This document shows, one piece after another, positions 1 through 8,708 of a stretch of DNA of 64,000 nt. This DNA is from Ottowia thiooxydans DSM 14619 (GTDB lineage: Bacteria > Pseudomonadota > Gammaproteobacteria > Burkholderiales > Burkholderiaceae_C), in contig NZ_AUGX01000015.1 of NCBI RefSeq assembly GCF_000422885.1, forward strand, positions 118,367 to 182,366, in the 5' to 3' direction. Position numbers and translations under genes: made by a program. Numbering within the stretch: the stretch's first letter is position 1; each line of letters opens with the position of its first letter. The notes beneath the pieces are model-generated. The model ran no database searches. It had not been told where the DNA came from and saw only the letters and a program-made list of their open reading frames with translations.

Positions 1-446
1 AATTGCAAATCGTGTCCGGCACTGTTTCTGAGCACCAGTTGGCTCAGATTCAAACGCATGATTCCGCCCATGCTGCGCAGCGCCGGCTTGCGTGCGGCGG
101 TGTCGGGCTGGTAACGGAGAGGCAGACCAAATGCGGAACCGCGACCTATCACTGAGCCTACATAGGCCGGCAGGGGCTGGGCGCTTAGATTTCCGTGATA
201 AGTGGCCAGCAGCGAGCCGCGTTCGATGTGGAGCCCCAATTTGGTGGCGACACCGCTGGAGGGGGGTACGTCGAACAGGAAGTCCTGCGCATAGGTGGGG
301 CCCGCACCCACCATGCCAGCGAAATCAAGCCAGCGGATCTGGCTAACGGAGCCGTCAAGCGCTATGTAGGCCTGGGCGGGGGTTTGAGCCTGAGCGAGTG
401 TCCAGGGCAGGAGCAGGCTGGCGAGGGCGAGGATTTTGTGCTTCAT
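1..446 (-). CDS. Exported protein of unknown function, N-terminal part (runs off left edge)
   Basis: Reading the reverse strand from the ATG at 446 gives 148 codons without a stop before the window edge, so the gene is partial. Residues 1-20 (MKHKILALASLLLPWTLAQA) form a standard Sec signal peptide: Lys near the start, a Leu/Ala core and an AQA-type cleavage site. The mature part is rich in Gly, Leu, Ser and Ala and has no Cys cluster, lipobox or motif that I recognise. It is probably a secreted or outer-membrane beta-rich protein, but that is a guess from composition. Its start lies 371 bases from the divergent AraC gene, which could control it. No strong ribosome binding site precedes the ATG, so the exact start is less certain than the reading frame. 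Confidence 0.6.
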   Translation of the reverse strand, partial: MKHKILALASLLLPWTLAQAQTPAQAYIALDGSVSQIRWLDFAGMVGAGPTYAQDFLFDVPPSSGVATKLGLHIERGSLLATYHGNLSAQPLPAYVGSVIGRGSAFGLPLRYQPDTAARKPALRSMGGIMRLNLSQLVLRNSAGHDLQ

Positions 447-817
447 ATGACAGAACGTTTCTAGCAAGTGCGGAAGTTCAAAGATGGGCGTGAAAAACCG
501 GCGCAAGCATGATGTGCTGCCCCAGCGAACCGTGTGTCCGAAATCGGTGTGTGAGAACGTGTTCGTGTTTTTTCGGACTCTCGAAAAGATCATGGAAACG
601 CTCTAAGACCAGGGCAGAGACTTGAAGCAGCCCCGCCGCCGTAACCTTTAGTTCCTCCCAAATTCATTTGTTGAAAATGCACGATAGAACGAAGTGGTGC
701 TTTCTCCTTGGGCTGTAGCGAAATCGACACGGACTAAAGTGAAATGGTCCAGGTAACTTTTTGTACTGAGCCATACTGAAGCGAAGAAACAAAGATAAGC
801 AAGGAGAGGAGGTCAAC
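447..817. other. Divergent intergenic region between the exported-protein gene and the AraC gene
   Basis: These 371 bases separate two genes transcribed away from each other, so both promoters should lie here. I see AT-richer patches around 555-600 and 650-700 but no convincing -35/-10 pair and no clear repeat. The plus-strand end carries a very strong Shine-Dalgarno run (AAGGAGAGGAGG) just before 818. Confidence 0.4.
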
Positions 818-1789
818 ATGGGAGCTCCGCCGAGCGATCAATCCCCTACTCAGCGGTTAAGCTGCCCACCGATTCATGATCTGAGTCGCCTGAAGGCGTT
901 TCAAGAGCAATTTGAGGCGTTTCTTGGGGGAATTCATGTCGAACCGCTGAACGGTTCTCCGCTAGCTATTGAAGGCACGGTGACCAGGTTCGAGCAAGTG
1001 TCCATCCAGATCGGGGAGGCTTCGCCATCTCGCTGTACCCACCCCGCTTCGATGGTCCCCGACGACAGCGTTTTGCTCATGGGGATCTATGAGGGAAGTG
1101 GCTCCATAAGCGTTCGTGGCAGTGAATGTCGTCTGGGCGGCGGGGATATGGTTTTTGCTGGATCCCACCACCCGGAATCGGTCGTGACGTACATCCCTAC
1201 GCACTTGTGCCAGGTTACTTTGAACCGCTCAATGCTGAGCTCCATGCAGGTCGATGTGGACTCCGCCATGTTGCAGCCGCTACGAGGGCATCCGGTAGTC
1301 TCGATGTTGATGCGCTATGCGTACATGCTGCGCGATCACGACGATCTGACCACGCCCGAATTGCGCCGTGCAGCCACCGTGCACTTGCATGATCTCGCGG
1401 CCCTCGCCGCGGGCGCTACGGGAGACGTGGCCCACATAGCTCAAGGTCGTGGCGCGCGCGCGGCTCGCCTGTTGGCTATCAAGCGCGACATCACAGCGCA
1501 TTTCACGGATGGAGCGCTGTCTGTAGGTGCGGTAGCCCGGCGGCATGGCATTACGCCCCGTTACCTCCATATGTTGCTGGCCCAGGAGGGACTCTCCTTC
1601 AGTTCGTTGGTCATGGAGCAGCGCCTGGCGCTGGTGTACCGCCGGCTGGTAGATCCGAGATTGAGTGGTTGTGCTATCCAAACGCTCGCTTTTGACGCGG
1701 GTTTTGGTGATTTGTCCTATTTCAACCGCAACTTCAGAGAGCGGTATGGCATGACGCCCTCCGAGGCACGTGCGGGTGAGTTCTTGTAG
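818..1789 (+). CDS. AraC-family transcriptional regulator
   Basis: The 323-residue protein has the AraC/XylS layout: a variable sensing half (about residues 20-200) and a C-terminal pair of helix-turn-helix motifs (about 218-320). The second helix-turn-helix is unmistakable: GFGDLSYFNRNFRERYG near 295-311 followed by MTPSEAR, the family signature. Length is typical. The ATG at 818 is supported by the purine-rich run AAGGAGAGGAGG a few bases upstream. The sensing half resembles the AraC-binding-like domain common in Burkholderiales regulators; its ligand cannot be read from sequence. Targets may be the divergent exported-protein gene or the downstream gene. A perfect 43-base palindrome begins 21 bases after its stop codon. 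Confidence 0.9.
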   Translation: MGAPPSDQSPTQRLSCPPIHDLSRLKAFQEQFEAFLGGIHVEPLNGSPLAIEGTVTRFEQVSIQIGEASPSRCTHPASMVPDDSVLLMGIYEGSGSISVRGSECRLGGGDMVFAGSHHPESVVTYIPTHLCQVTLNRSMLSSMQVDVDSAMLQPLRGHPVVSMLMRYAYMLRDHDDLTTPELRRAATVHLHDLAALAAGATGDVAHIAQGRGARAARLLAIKRDITAHFTDGALSVGAVARRHGITPRYLHMLLAQEGLSFSSLVMEQRLALVYRRLVDPRLSGCAIQTLAFDAGFGDLSYFNRNFRERYGMTPSEARAGEFL

Positions 1790-1809
1790 CATGGGCGTCC
1801 TGCTTGGAG

Positions 1810-1852
1810 CGTGTTGACGATCTATTCGGAGTCCGAATAGATCGTCAACACG
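1810..1852. repeat. Perfect 43-bp palindrome (21-bp arms, 1-base centre)
   Basis: Left arm 1810-1830 (CGTGTTGACGATCTATTCGG plus A) is exactly complementary to right arm 1832-1852, with one G between. It lies between the AraC stop and hisC. There is no T-tract after it, so it is not a canonical intrinsic terminator. It could be a hairpin in the hisC leader, a large operator, or a remnant of a mobile palindromic unit. Confidence 0.9.
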
Positions 1853-1872
1853 TTCTGAGCGCGCTGTGTTGA

Positions 1873-3015
1873 ATGAGCCGCTCCACGATTGCCCCCTTCA
1901 TGAATACGGAAACCCACTCCCACGATCCGCTCTCGCGTCTCCGCCAGGATGTACAAGGCATGCACGCCTACGCCGTGCAAGATTCTTCCGGCATGCTGAA
2001 GCTGGATGCGATGGAAAACTCGCACCGGCTGCCGTCGGCATTGCGTGCCGAACTGGGCCGCAGGCTTGGTGAGGTGGCCATCAATCGCTACCCGGGCGAG
2101 CGAGTACATGATTTGAAGCAAGCACTGGCGCATTACGCGGCCCTTCCCCCGGATTGGTCCTTGATGCTGGGCAATGGCTCGGACGAGCTCATTAGCTTGC
2201 TGGCCATGGCCTGCGACACCCCGGGTTCTGCAGAGCCCGCGGTCATCCTGGCACCTCTGCCGGGATTCGTGATGTATGGCATGAGCGCGCAGTTCCAGGG
2301 GCTCGCCTTTCGTGGTATACCGCTCACGGCCGAGTTTGAGCTCGACGAATCCGCGATGCTGAATGCCATCGATGAATATCGCCCCGCTGTCCTTTACCTG
2401 GCCTACCCCAACAACCCCACCGGCACCCTGTGGAACCAAGGGGTGATTGAGCGCCTGATAGATGCCCAGGGCGCGCAGGGAGGGCTGGTGGTTATGGATG
2501 AGGCCTATCAACCCTTCGCTGCGCGCAGCTGGATCGAATCGGTGCATGCTGCGCCTGAGCGCCATCGGCACGTGCTGGTGATGCGAACGCTCAGCAAATT
2601 CGGCTTGGCAGGCGTGCGTCTTGGCTATTTGATGGGCCCGGCGCGCATCGTGGCGCAGCTCGATAAGCTGCGCCCCCCCTATAACGTGAGCGTGCTGAAC
2701 GCAGAGTGCGCGCTGTTCGCGCTCGAGCACCGCGAGGTGTTTGCGGCCCAGGCGGTTGATATTCGTGCGGAGCGGGAAAAACTCCTGTCTGCGCTGAACC
2801 TTCTGCCAGGAGTTCACGCCTATTCCAGTGAGGCCAATATGCTGCTGGTGCGCTTGCCGGATGCCCCCAAAACCTTTGAAGGAATGAAGGCGCGCAAGGT
2901 GTTGGTGAAGAACGTTTCTACAATGCATCCTTTACTGGCCAATTGCCTACGCCTGACTGTAGGCACCGAGAGAGAAAATGAGCAGATGCTGGCCGCTCTG
3001 CAAGCATCCCTATGA
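1873..3015 (+). CDS. hisC: Histidinol-phosphate aminotransferase
   Basis: HisC is a PLP enzyme that converts imidazole-acetol phosphate and glutamate to histidinol phosphate. The 380-residue protein shows the fold-type I aminotransferase landmarks: NPTG-type motif NNPTG at 180-184, the Asp of [10 protein letters not shown] near 209, and the Schiff-base lysine in [14 protein letters not shown] (Lys242). Length is slightly above the usual 350-370 because of the N-terminus; an internal ATG at 1903 would remove ten residues and is an alternative start, and neither has a strong ribosome binding site. The stop overlaps the hisB start by four bases (ATGA), so the two are translationally coupled. In related genomes hisG and hisD usually precede hisC; here an AraC gene does. 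Confidence 0.95.
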   Translation: MSRSTIAPFMNTETHSHDPLSRLRQDVQGMHAYAVQDSSGMLKLDAMENSHRLPSALRAELGRRLGEVAINRYPGERVHDLKQALAHYAALPPDWSLMLGNGSDELISLLAMACDTPGSAEPAVILAPLPGFVMYGMSAQFQGLAFRGIPLTAEFELDESAMLNAIDEYRPAVLYLAYPNNPTGTLWNQGVIERLIDAQGAQGGLVVMDEAYQPFAARSWIESVHAAPERHRHVLVMRTLSKFGLAGVRLGYLMGPARIVAQLDKLRPPYNVSVLNAECALFALEHREVFAAQAVDIRAEREKLLSALNLLPGVHAYSSEANMLLVRLPDAPKTFEGMKARKVLVKNVSTMHPLLANCLRLTVGTERENEQMLAALQASL

Positions 3016-3608
3016 ATACTCCACGCACCGCAGAAGTCTCCCGCGACACCGCTGAGACCAAAATCAAAGTACGCCTTAACCTGGATGGCAGCGGGCAATC
3101 GCGCCTGTCTACAGGAATTGGCTTTTTTGACCACATGCTCGATCAAATTGCCCGCCACGGCATGATTGATCTGGATGTCCAATGCGAGGGCGATCTGCAT
3201 ATCGATGGTCACCACTCCGTGGAAGACGTGGGCATTGCCATCGGGCAGGCAGTCAAGGAGGCCGTGGGCGATAAAAAAGGCATCACACGTTACGGCCACA
3301 GTTATGTGCCCCTGGATGAGGCACTTTCACGTGTGGTGATCGATTTTTCTGGCCGCCCCGGGCTGGTGGCCGATGTGAAATTCACCAGCGGCATGATTGG
3401 CAGCTTTGACACCCAGCTCTTCCACGAGTTTTTCCAGGGGTTCGTCAATCACGCCTTTGTGACGCTGCATTTAGACAACCTCAAAGGCGTCAACGCGCAT
3501 CACCAGGCCGAGACCGTTTTCAAGGCCTTTGGCCGTGCGTTGCGTATGGCCCTTACCTTAGACCCGCGTTCAGAAGGGCAGATTCCTTCTACCAAGGGCG
3601 TGCTCTAG
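3012..3608 (+). CDS. hisB: Imidazoleglycerol-phosphate dehydratase
   Basis: HisB removes water from imidazole glycerol phosphate in step six of histidine synthesis. This is the monofunctional bacterial form of 198 residues, without the phosphatase half found in enterobacteria. Visible motifs are FFDHMLDQ near 38-45, the metal-binding DGHHSVED at 65-72, and the second metal motif [15 protein letters not shown] near the C-terminus. These two His-rich motifs bind the two Mn ions of the active site. Its ATG overlaps the hisC stop. A strong GC-rich hairpin followed by TTTCT closes the hisCB unit at 3617-3640, before the oppositely transcribed efflux operon. Confidence 0.97.
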   Translation: MNTPRTAEVSRDTAETKIKVRLNLDGSGQSRLSTGIGFFDHMLDQIARHGMIDLDVQCEGDLHIDGHHSVEDVGIAIGQAVKEAVGDKKGITRYGHSYVPLDEALSRVVIDFSGRPGLVADVKFTSGMIGSFDTQLFHEFFQGFVNHAFVTLHLDNLKGVNAHHQAETVFKAFGRALRMALTLDPRSEGQIPSTKGVL

Positions 3609-3616
3609 GGCGTGAG

Positions 3617-3640
3617 GCGCCGCCGCAAGCGGCGCTTTCT
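3617..3640 (+). terminator. Rho-independent terminator after hisB
   Basis: Arms GCGCCGC (3617-3623) and GCGGCGC (3629-3635) form a 7-bp perfect GC stem around a 5-base loop, followed by TTTCT. It sits 9 bases after the hisB stop and directly before the convergent 3' end of the efflux operon. The T-run is short, so termination may be partial. Confidence 0.65.
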
Positions 3641-3645
3641 ACACC

Positions 3646-5127
3646 TTAGGGGGCTGGCGCTGAGCCCAGCGCGCCCGTTGCTAGAGCCAGGGTCACCGCC
3701 GCTGATTGGGCGGCTGCACGTGCATCGGCGAGGAGTTGACCCGCCTCGATCAGTTGTGTCTCCGCCAAGGTGGCTGCGGTCACGGTTCCTACACCGTGGC
3801 GGTAAGCGTCTGAGGCCGCATCCTGGGTCACGCCAGCAGCCAGGCGCAGTTCGGTCGCCGCCTGCACAGAGGCAAGCGCGCTGAAAAGTGCGTCTTGTGC
3901 CACGACGATCTGTTGCACTGCTTGCTGACGTACTCGATCAAGTCGTGCCTGGGCTGCTTCAACGCGCTGCTGCGCCTGCATCTGCATGGAAGATCGTGTC
4001 TGCCCGTCCCAAAGAGGTACCGTAACGCCAATGAAAGCGCCGACGCCTGAGCCGCTGCCAGCCAGGTTGAGCGTGGGGCCGTCTTGCCCAGCGCTTGGGA
4101 AAGTGGTCACATTGGCGCCGCTGCTGCGGGAGGCCGAGGCTGCCAGGAACACTTTGGGCATCCGGGCGGCTTCCGAAGCCCTGGCCCCTGCGCGGCTGGC
4201 CTGAAGTGTTGCGTACGCGGCCTGAATATCCGGGCGTCGAGCCAAGGCATCAGCCACCAGTCGTTCGATGGGCTCCTTGTCTGCCAGCCCAAGCCGAGGT
4301 GTAGGCGCCTCCGCCAGCTTCAGAGGGGTCAGGGGAGAGATACCCATGGCGGCAATCAATGAGTGATAGGTGTCGCGCTCCCTTCCTTGGGCCTGCACTC
4401 TTGCAAATTCCGCTTGAGCGACCGCTTGCTTTGCATGAGCCACTTCAATCACTGTGCCAATGCCCTGTTTGAAGCGCGCCTGGGCAGCCTCGAGAATCTC
4501 GCGGCTATTGGCGAGCGCGCCTTGCGCCACGCCTATGCGCGCTCGCGCAGCTCCATGAGAGTAGTAGGCCAGACTCACGGCTTCAATAATTTGCTGATGG
4601 GCCGCGGTGAACCCTATGTTGGCGACCATGGCCTCATGCTCAGCCCCTTGCGCAATAGCCGCGCGCTCTCCAAAGTCGAACAGTAGCCATTGCAGGGAAA
4701 GCACCCCGGCTGCCGCGTGACCATTTCTTTCGCTCTCAATGGAAACGGATTGGCCCCCTGCATCTCCCTGCCGATGCCGCGCACCTGCCAGCACTGTGGC
4801 TGAAAGCCTGGGCAACCAGCTTCGTTGAGCGATACCGGCCGTCGTCGCCGCATTTTTCGCCGCGATCCATGCAATTCGGGTCGCAGGATGGTTGCGCTGT
4901 GCGAGGTCGATCAGCTCTGCAAGTGAATACAGGCGCGAGGGGTCGACGTCCGGCGTGGCGGCTAGTTCAGCCAGAGCTGGCTGGGAAGGTAGAACGAAAT
5001 CCTTCTGAGGGGCGTTGGGATACCAGGCGGCGTCGGGTCGGGGAGGTGCCAACTGGGGCGTAGGGGCGGCGCAGGCGCCCAGCAGCCCAAGTGCGATGCA
5101 AGAGACGATGAGCCTAACGCACGGCAT
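3646..5127 (-). CDS. Outer-membrane efflux lipoprotein (MdtP/NodT-type, TolC superfamily)
   Basis: This is the outer-membrane channel of a tripartite efflux pump. From the ATG at 5127 the protein is 493 residues and begins with a lipoprotein signal ending LLGAC (Cys19), as in NodT/OprM-type channels. Two outer-membrane-efflux repeats follow, with the long Ala/Gln/Arg-rich helical segments typical of TolC-like tunnels (for example AQARFKQGIGTVIEVAHAKQ in the first half and AYRHGVGTVTAATLAETQLI in the second). A longer frame extends upstream to 5259, but that start would bury the lipobox inside the protein. The chosen start overlaps the stop of the FUSC gene by 14 bases. It is the last gene of a four-gene operon ordered like E. 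coli ytcA-mdtN-mdtO-mdtP. Confidence 0.88.
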   Translation of the reverse strand: MPCVRLIVSCIALGLLGACAAPTPQLAPPRPDAAWYPNAPQKDFVLPSQPALAELAATPDVDPSRLYSLAELIDLAQRNHPATRIAWIAAKNAATTAGIAQRSWLPRLSATVLAGARHRQGDAGGQSVSIESERNGHAAAGVLSLQWLLFDFGERAAIAQGAEHEAMVANIGFTAAHQQIIEAVSLAYYSHGAARARIGVAQGALANSREILEAAQARFKQGIGTVIEVAHAKQAVAQAEFARVQAQGRERDTYHSLIAAMGISPLTPLKLAEAPTPRLGLADKEPIERLVADALARRPDIQAAYATLQASRAGARASEAARMPKVFLAASASRSSGANVTTFPSAGQDGPTLNLAGSGSGVGAFIGVTVPLWDGQTRSSMQMQAQQRVEAAQARLDRVRQQAVQQIVVAQDALFSALASVQAATELRLAAGVTQDAASDAYRHGVGTVTAATLAETQLIEAGQLLADARAAAQSAAVTLALATGALGSAPAP

Positions 5128-7072
5128 GCGGAGCCTCTGTGGGGGGGAGAGTGGCATCGGTTTGCTTCTGTACGGCATCTGACACTGCGAGCAAGGGTTG
5201 CCGCAGCCAGGAGGGGAGCGCTGGCAACTGAACCGCTGGTGTTGGTACTGCAGTTTCAAGCTGTCGGGCCCATGTATTGAGCACCCCGGCCAGCTTAGGG
5301 TTGCCGGGTTGGAGTATCAGGGGGCCGGCGAGTGCGTAAGTGGTGTGCAAGGTCTGCTCGCGCTGAGCGATCCATTGCGGGCTGGGCCGCACGCTAGCCG
5401 GCTCATAAGCCAAAAGAGCCAGGTCGGCGGCGGCGGCAGATTGGCCACTTTCCAAGCTTGCAAGCTGAACGCTGGCCAGGCGAGATCCCGGAGCTTCGGC
5501 AATGCGTGCCAGTCGGCTCAGCAGCAATGCCAGCGCGGAGTCGATCCGCGAAGCCACACTCACTGGCCATAGGCGCGTAAAAACGAGGTACATGACGGCA
5601 TTACCGATCAAGATGCCAATGACTCGGTCACGTGCAACCCCGAAGTCGTAGGAGGGGCCGTTTCCCTGAAGCACGCACAGGTAAAAAGCGAAAGCGATCT
5701 GAAAGCCGGCGTAGGAGATGCGCGAGCTTCCTGCGGCCACCCAGGTGGCCCCCAAGGTCACCACAAAAATCAGTGCCAAAAGGCCTGCGAGGCCTTCTAT
5801 AGCCGGAAGCACCCACAGCAACGCCGCCAGGCTAATGGCCGCACCCACCAGGCAGCCCGTCATGCGAAGGCTGAGTTTCTGAACCGTTTCACCCGTTGTG
5901 CTCAGGGCCACGATGAAGCAGGTGATAAACGCCGTGTGGATGTCATTCCAACCTAGCGCGTGATAGAAAAGGTAGCAAAACATGGCCGCGCCGGTGGCCT
6001 TAATCGCAAACCGCACGTGCGTGGGATTGCGAAACGCGTCGGCCGCGAAAAAGCCTGAAGGCGGGTCCGGATTGGGCGGTGCAGGTTCATTCGCATCCGT
6101 AAAGCCCGTGAGCGCATGACGCAAAGCCATCAGGGCCCGGCCGGCCTGTTCGGAGAGCGATGCATCTGCGAGCGCCGGCAATTGCACTTCTACAGGGTAC
6201 GCGCCGCGATCCAGGATGCGTGCCATCTCTTCGAGCGTGTTCGCTATGGCGCTTCGTGCGTTTTCGTCTGGCAGAACCGGATCAAGCGTATCCACGAGGA
6301 CCAGTACCCGCGCGGTGGCTTCATTGGCGTGGCCCAAGGCATTGATCGTTTTCGCCGGACTCGTGTGCTCCAAACTGGCCAGCCGTAACCAGGATTGGAT
6401 GTCGCCTGTGCCTTCCATCCGCAGTTGCCGCAGTTCGCTGCGGCTTTCATCGTCGCCGGAGCGAAGTACGCCGGCTGCGGCCCACAGCCGGCGTGCCAAC
6501 GCCGATTGGGCCAGGCGGCGTGGTGCGGGCCCTATCAGCAGGTTGACGACGGTGGATACGCCCACAGGGATCGCCACCATGAGCCAGGCGTAGAGCAGGG
6601 CGCGTGTCGCGAGTTCTCCAACCGGCAGCATTCCGATCAGCGAGAGCGCATACGTGGTGATCAAGGCCAGGATGCCTCCCACAGGCGCCAGTTTGCTCGC
6701 TGAAGTGAGGAAAAACAATCCAAAGGCGATCAGCGTCATGCTCGCCAGCAAGGCTGCTGGCCGGCCAATAAGGCCGTTGGCTATCAAGGCAACCAGCCCG
6801 ATGAGTAGAGAAGCCATCACCAGCATTCCCATGCCCATCACGATGCTGGTGGTGCGATCTGCGCGTAACAAGAAAAATCCCACATAGGCCGTTAATGCGA
6901 CCTCAGGCGTGTGGAACCACTCAGCCACTGCTACGCTGAGCGTGCAGACAAGTGTCAGCCGGAAAGCGAATTCAAGCCGGCCCGGGGTTGGCCTGAGCAG
7001 GGCGAGCAAAGCGCGAGCACTTGGCATGGGCATCGGCCGCGCCGTCAAAGATTCAGGGGCAGGCGCTGCCAT
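5114..7072 (-). CDS. FUSC-family inner-membrane efflux protein (MdtO/AaeB-like)
   Basis: This 652-residue protein has the fusaric-acid-resistance (FUSC) architecture: a first block of about five to six membrane helices (residues 30-180), a cytoplasmic stretch (about 190-350), and a second helical block (about 365-510) followed by a soluble tail. Length matches MdtO and AaeB (about 650-680). Proteins of this family work with an HlyD-type fusion protein and an outer-membrane channel to export aromatic acids or drugs. Both partners are adjacent on the same strand with overlapping ends: the fusion-protein stop lies inside this gene's start region. The substrate cannot be inferred. The operon layout favours MdtO-like over AaeB-like. 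Confidence 0.85.
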   Translation of the reverse strand: MAAPAPESLTARPMPMPSARALLALLRPTPGRLEFAFRLTLVCTLSVAVAEWFHTPEVALTAYVGFFLLRADRTTSIVMGMGMLVMASLLIGLVALIANGLIGRPAALLASMTLIAFGLFFLTSASKLAPVGGILALITTYALSLIGMLPVGELATRALLYAWLMVAIPVGVSTVVNLLIGPAPRRLAQSALARRLWAAAGVLRSGDDESRSELRQLRMEGTGDIQSWLRLASLEHTSPAKTINALGHANEATARVLVLVDTLDPVLPDENARSAIANTLEEMARILDRGAYPVEVQLPALADASLSEQAGRALMALRHALTGFTDANEPAPPNPDPPSGFFAADAFRNPTHVRFAIKATGAAMFCYLFYHALGWNDIHTAFITCFIVALSTTGETVQKLSLRMTGCLVGAAISLAALLWVLPAIEGLAGLLALIFVVTLGATWVAAGSSRISYAGFQIAFAFYLCVLQGNGPSYDFGVARDRVIGILIGNAVMYLVFTRLWPVSVASRIDSALALLLSRLARIAEAPGSRLASVQLASLESGQSAAAADLALLAYEPASVRPSPQWIAQREQTLHTTYALAGPLILQPGNPKLAGVLNTWARQLETAVPTPAVQLPALPSWLRQPLLAVSDAVQKQTDATLPPTEAPHAVR

Positions 7073-8102
7073 GGCGGATCTCTATCACCGCGCTGGCGCC
7101 CAGCCGCATCAGAGTATCGGGCGGCTGATGGATGTCCACGCGCACCGGAAACCGCTGAGCCACACGGACCCAATTCATTGATTTCTGCACATAAGGCAGG
7201 CTACGGGGCAATGCAATGCGTTCGGCATCGAGCACACCGGCCCCAATCCCCTGTACCGTGCCTCGCAGGGCCGTGCGCCGGTCGATCATGGAATACACAG
7301 TGGCGCAGTCGCCCACAGCTATTTTTGAGAGATCAGACTCGCGCAGGTTGGCGACGGCCGACCACTCCTTGGACACCACCAGAGTGAAGAGCGATTGGGA
7401 GGGAGCCACGATTTCCCCGCTGGTAACAGTCAACCCCGCCACTCGGCCATCATGGGGTGCACGAACCGTCGCACTGGCTAGCGCGTGCCGGGCCAGCCCT
7501 ACAGCTGCCTCGCGGGCGCGGACGGTCGCCAGGCCGCCGTCTTCGTTTCCCACCGCCTGTACGGAAGCGCGCGCTTGCTCCTGCGCCTGGCGCAGGGTGG
7601 TCTGCGCATCACGCTCTGCGGTTTCCGCTTGGTCCAACTGCTGCTGCGGTACGTAGCCCTTGGCTGCCAGGGGGCGCAGCCTTTCTGTCGTGCGGCGAGC
7701 AAGGGCGAGATTTGTCTCCGCTCGCCGTGTTTGATCCGCCGCTTGTGACACCGCGGAGCGTTGCGTTGCTACACCACGCTGCTGCGTGGCCAGGGTGGCA
7801 CGGGCAAGAGCCAGATCGGCTTCCGCTTGGTTAACGGCCAGTTGCAAAGGTTCCGGGTCAATCTGGAACAGCTCTTCACCGGCACGGACGCTGCTGTTCT
7901 CTTTGACTGAGATGCGGCTGATACGACCGCCCACCGTTGAAGCAATGTGCACCACCTCGGCATCCAGCGTTGCATCATCCGAGGAAATCGCCTTGCCCTG
8001 TTGATGCACCAGCCATGCCCCGGCGCCCACCGCCACGGCCACCAGAATGATCACCACGGCGCGCCGCCAGACGGCCGGGCTATGTTCGCCAGCAGCCTTC
8101 AT
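7053..8102 (-). CDS. HlyD/EmrA-type membrane fusion protein (MdtN-like)
   Basis: The periplasmic adaptor of the pump, 349 residues from the ATG at 8102. It has one N-terminal membrane anchor (about 13-32), then a beta-barrel/lipoyl half-motif (VVHIASTVGGRISRISVKEN), a long Ala/Gln/Arg-rich coiled-coil hairpin (about 95-200), and the returning lipoyl half (TVRAPHDGRVAGLTVTSGE). This order is diagnostic of EmrA/AaeA/MdtN proteins. A longer frame reaches 8180, but the internal ATG overlaps the upstream YtcA-like stop by four bases (ATGA) and gives a normal anchor, so I prefer it. The 3' end overlaps the FUSC gene by 20 bases, indicating tight coupling. Confidence 0.9.
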   Translation of the reverse strand: MKAAGEHSPAVWRRAVVIILVAVAVGAGAWLVHQQGKAISSDDATLDAEVVHIASTVGGRISRISVKENSSVRAGEELFQIDPEPLQLAVNQAEADLALARATLATQQRGVATQRSAVSQAADQTRRAETNLALARRTTERLRPLAAKGYVPQQQLDQAETAERDAQTTLRQAQEQARASVQAVGNEDGGLATVRAREAAVGLARHALASATVRAPHDGRVAGLTVTSGEIVAPSQSLFTLVVSKEWSAVANLRESDLSKIAVGDCATVYSMIDRRTALRGTVQGIGAGVLDAERIALPRSLPYVQKSMNWVRVAQRFPVRVDIHQPPDTLMRLGASAVIEIRHGSACP

Positions 8103-8395
8103 GGCAGTGCTCCTGCAATAAGAAACCAGGAGGCCAATGCGAGCAGAAATCCGCTCGCCAGGCAAAGGGCAAGCGGCCATGGCCAGCTTGTACCGGAGCC
8201 CGTCAACACCATGAGCAGGCGCACCGCCACCGCCAGCAATACCCAGAGCACCGCAAACAGAAGCCAGGAAGGGAAATAAGCCCCGAAAAAAACGTGGCTA
8301 GGCGCGCTGGGACCACCGCAGCCCGAAAGACCTGAAAGAATCAGGCAAGTGATGGTGCAGGCTGTGGGCCTTAAGATGAAATCGTAAGAACGCAT
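8099..8395 (-). CDS. YtcA-like small inner-membrane lipoprotein
   Basis: This 98-residue protein has a lipobox-like LSGC (Cys26), then GAYFPSWLLFAVLW at the start of one hydrophobic helix and a second helix near the C-terminus. E. coli YtcA, which sits upstream of mdtNOP, has the same plan: Cys after Ser-Gly, then a GAYYPSW-type motif and two membrane segments. That match to remembered sequence, together with the downstream MdtN-, MdtO- and MdtP-like genes in the same order, is the basis of the call. Its role in the pump is unknown. It is the first gene of the operon, so the promoter must lie in 8396-8708. Confidence 0.75.
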   Translation of the reverse strand: MRSYDFILRPTACTITCLILSGLSGCGGPSAPSHVFFGAYFPSWLLFAVLWVLLAVAVRLLMVLTGSGTSWPWPLALCLASGFLLALASWFLIAGALP

Positions 8396-8708
8396 GAACG
8401 CATTGAACGTTGAATGAGCGGCTCATCTGAGGGGCGTGTCTTGGGCTGTCCGCCTCCTGAAATCCTCACCGAACTACCTGGGTGGCGATCTCGCCCAGAT
8501 GACGCAGATGATGGTAACCCACAGAGCGGTTATTTTTCTGTATGAGACGATACGAGCTGACGGCATCAGATGCTTTCGTTATCCAGCGGCCGGTTGTACT
8601 TTCGGGCGATCTCCCTATTAGCTCCGGCCGTCCTTGGGCACGCGAACCGGCCGCAGCCAAAAACTGAATAAAATCATCGCTCTGCGCACTCAAAACGCGC
8701 AACGAAAT
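8396..8708. other. Divergent intergenic region between the efflux operon and hisH
   Basis: These 313 bases should hold the promoters for the leftward efflux operon and for the rightward hisH unit. Around 8478-8498 a short wobble-containing hairpin can be drawn. An A/T-rich AAAAACTGAATAAAATCAT lies at 8660-8678, about 30 bases before hisH, and may contain a -10 element (TAAAAT). No divergent regulator gene is present, so control of the pump cannot be read here. Confidence 0.4.

Noticed and set aside
1822..2928. A 368-codon open frame on the reverse strand of hisC
   Set aside because: It is antiparallel to a clear hisC, has His/Gln/Arg-rich composition typical of codon-complement shadows and shows no domain.
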